Shown: one piece after another, positions 63,901-64,000 of the stretch
Position numbering within the stretch: position 1 is the stretch's first letter
How the letters are laid out: each line of letters starts with the position of its first letter
Source: Parabacteroides sp. 52
Lineage (GTDB): Bacteria; Bacteroidota; Bacteroidia; Bacteroidales; Tannerellaceae
Assembly: GCF_010500925.1 (NCBI RefSeq)
Contig: NZ_QVMG01000001.1
Span: 517,618 to 581,617, forward strand
Direction of reading: 5' to 3'
Length of the DNA: 64,000 nucleotides
Made by a program: the position numbers and the translations under genes
The notes under the pieces: generated by a model
The model's database searches: none
What the model saw: only the letters and a program-made list of their open reading frames with translations
What the model was told of the DNA's origin: nothing

Positions 63901-64000
63901 TGGAAATTCCATCGAAAGTGACCCCCTTCGGCCAATTCAAAGTGACCCCCTAAAGTTGTGTTTCACAACGAGGTCATTTTTGTAGTTGTTTTTGAGGTTG
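63901..64000 (-). mobile_element. IS21-like insertion sequence, one end only
   Basis: Starts TGGAAATTCC and contains two copies of AAAGTGACCCCC (63915 and 63940), the kind of repeated terminal motif seen at IS21-family ends. On the minus strand a frame ends QPQKQLQK and a TGA at 63974-63976, probably the 3' end of the element's last gene. The element leaves the window. The family call rests on the terminal repeats only. Confidence 0.65.

Overview
The window is chromosomal DNA of a Bacteroidales bacterium, most likely a Parabacteroides-type gut commensal (genus is inference). Support: repeated Bacteroidetes promoters (TTTG, 19-20 bp, TAnnTTTG); a V-type ATPase operon carrying DUF2764; the dnaN/exonuclease/coaBC/DUF4835/recN run; the L28-L33-DUF4295 cluster; a FucP-type sugar permease; lipoprotein and secreted glycan enzymes.

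Layout. 1-10.6 kb: uvrB (cut by the left edge) with a PspC gene, a DUF3332 lipoprotein, a large GH2 beta-galactosidase, an EFR1-type ferredoxin, a sugar isomerase-like secreted protein, a GH43 enzyme, serine dehydratase and cobQ. 10.6-18 kb: a phosphate regulon with twin Pho-type promoters, pstSCAB, phoU and a PhoB/PhoR-like pair; PstC carries an extra periplasmic segment resembling part of PstS. 18-20.5 kb: an ABM-domain protein and a mutarotase/FucP pair. 20.5-28.3 kb: a V-ATPase operon E-DUF2764-A-B-D-I-K whose rotor subunit keeps the sodium ligand set known from Enterococcus hirae NtpK. 28.9-32 kb: an M24 peptidase and an alkaline phosphatase. 32-41 kb: a long minus-strand housekeeping run from dnaN to ridA. 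41-42.1 kb: ribosomal proteins and three tRNA genes. 42-53 kb: nucleoside enzymes, a DbpA-like helicase, Gfo/Idh oxidoreductase, ApbE, TPR protein, hydrolase/Yip1/DUF2089 operon and YeiH. 53-57 kb: two secreted beta-helix proteins, one probably broken. 57-64 kb: a decaying accessory segment with DJ-1/PfpI paralogues, VOC and AraC genes, several deletion joints and an IS21-like end that cuts a VOC gene.

The least explained signals are two kinds of intergenic repeat. Three gaps (10587-10680, 28591-28698, 52001-52100) hold arrays of palindromic units with a 22-bp period; the period and symmetry are shared although the sequence differs between loci. Six gaps between co-directional genes hold hairpins whose arms are built of 7-bp words (four loci) or 8-9-bp words (two loci). 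At least three of these run into coding sequence and supply the ends of real proteins. Three of the six sit in successive gaps of the V-ATPase operon.

All calls are from reading the sequence; no database search was run.
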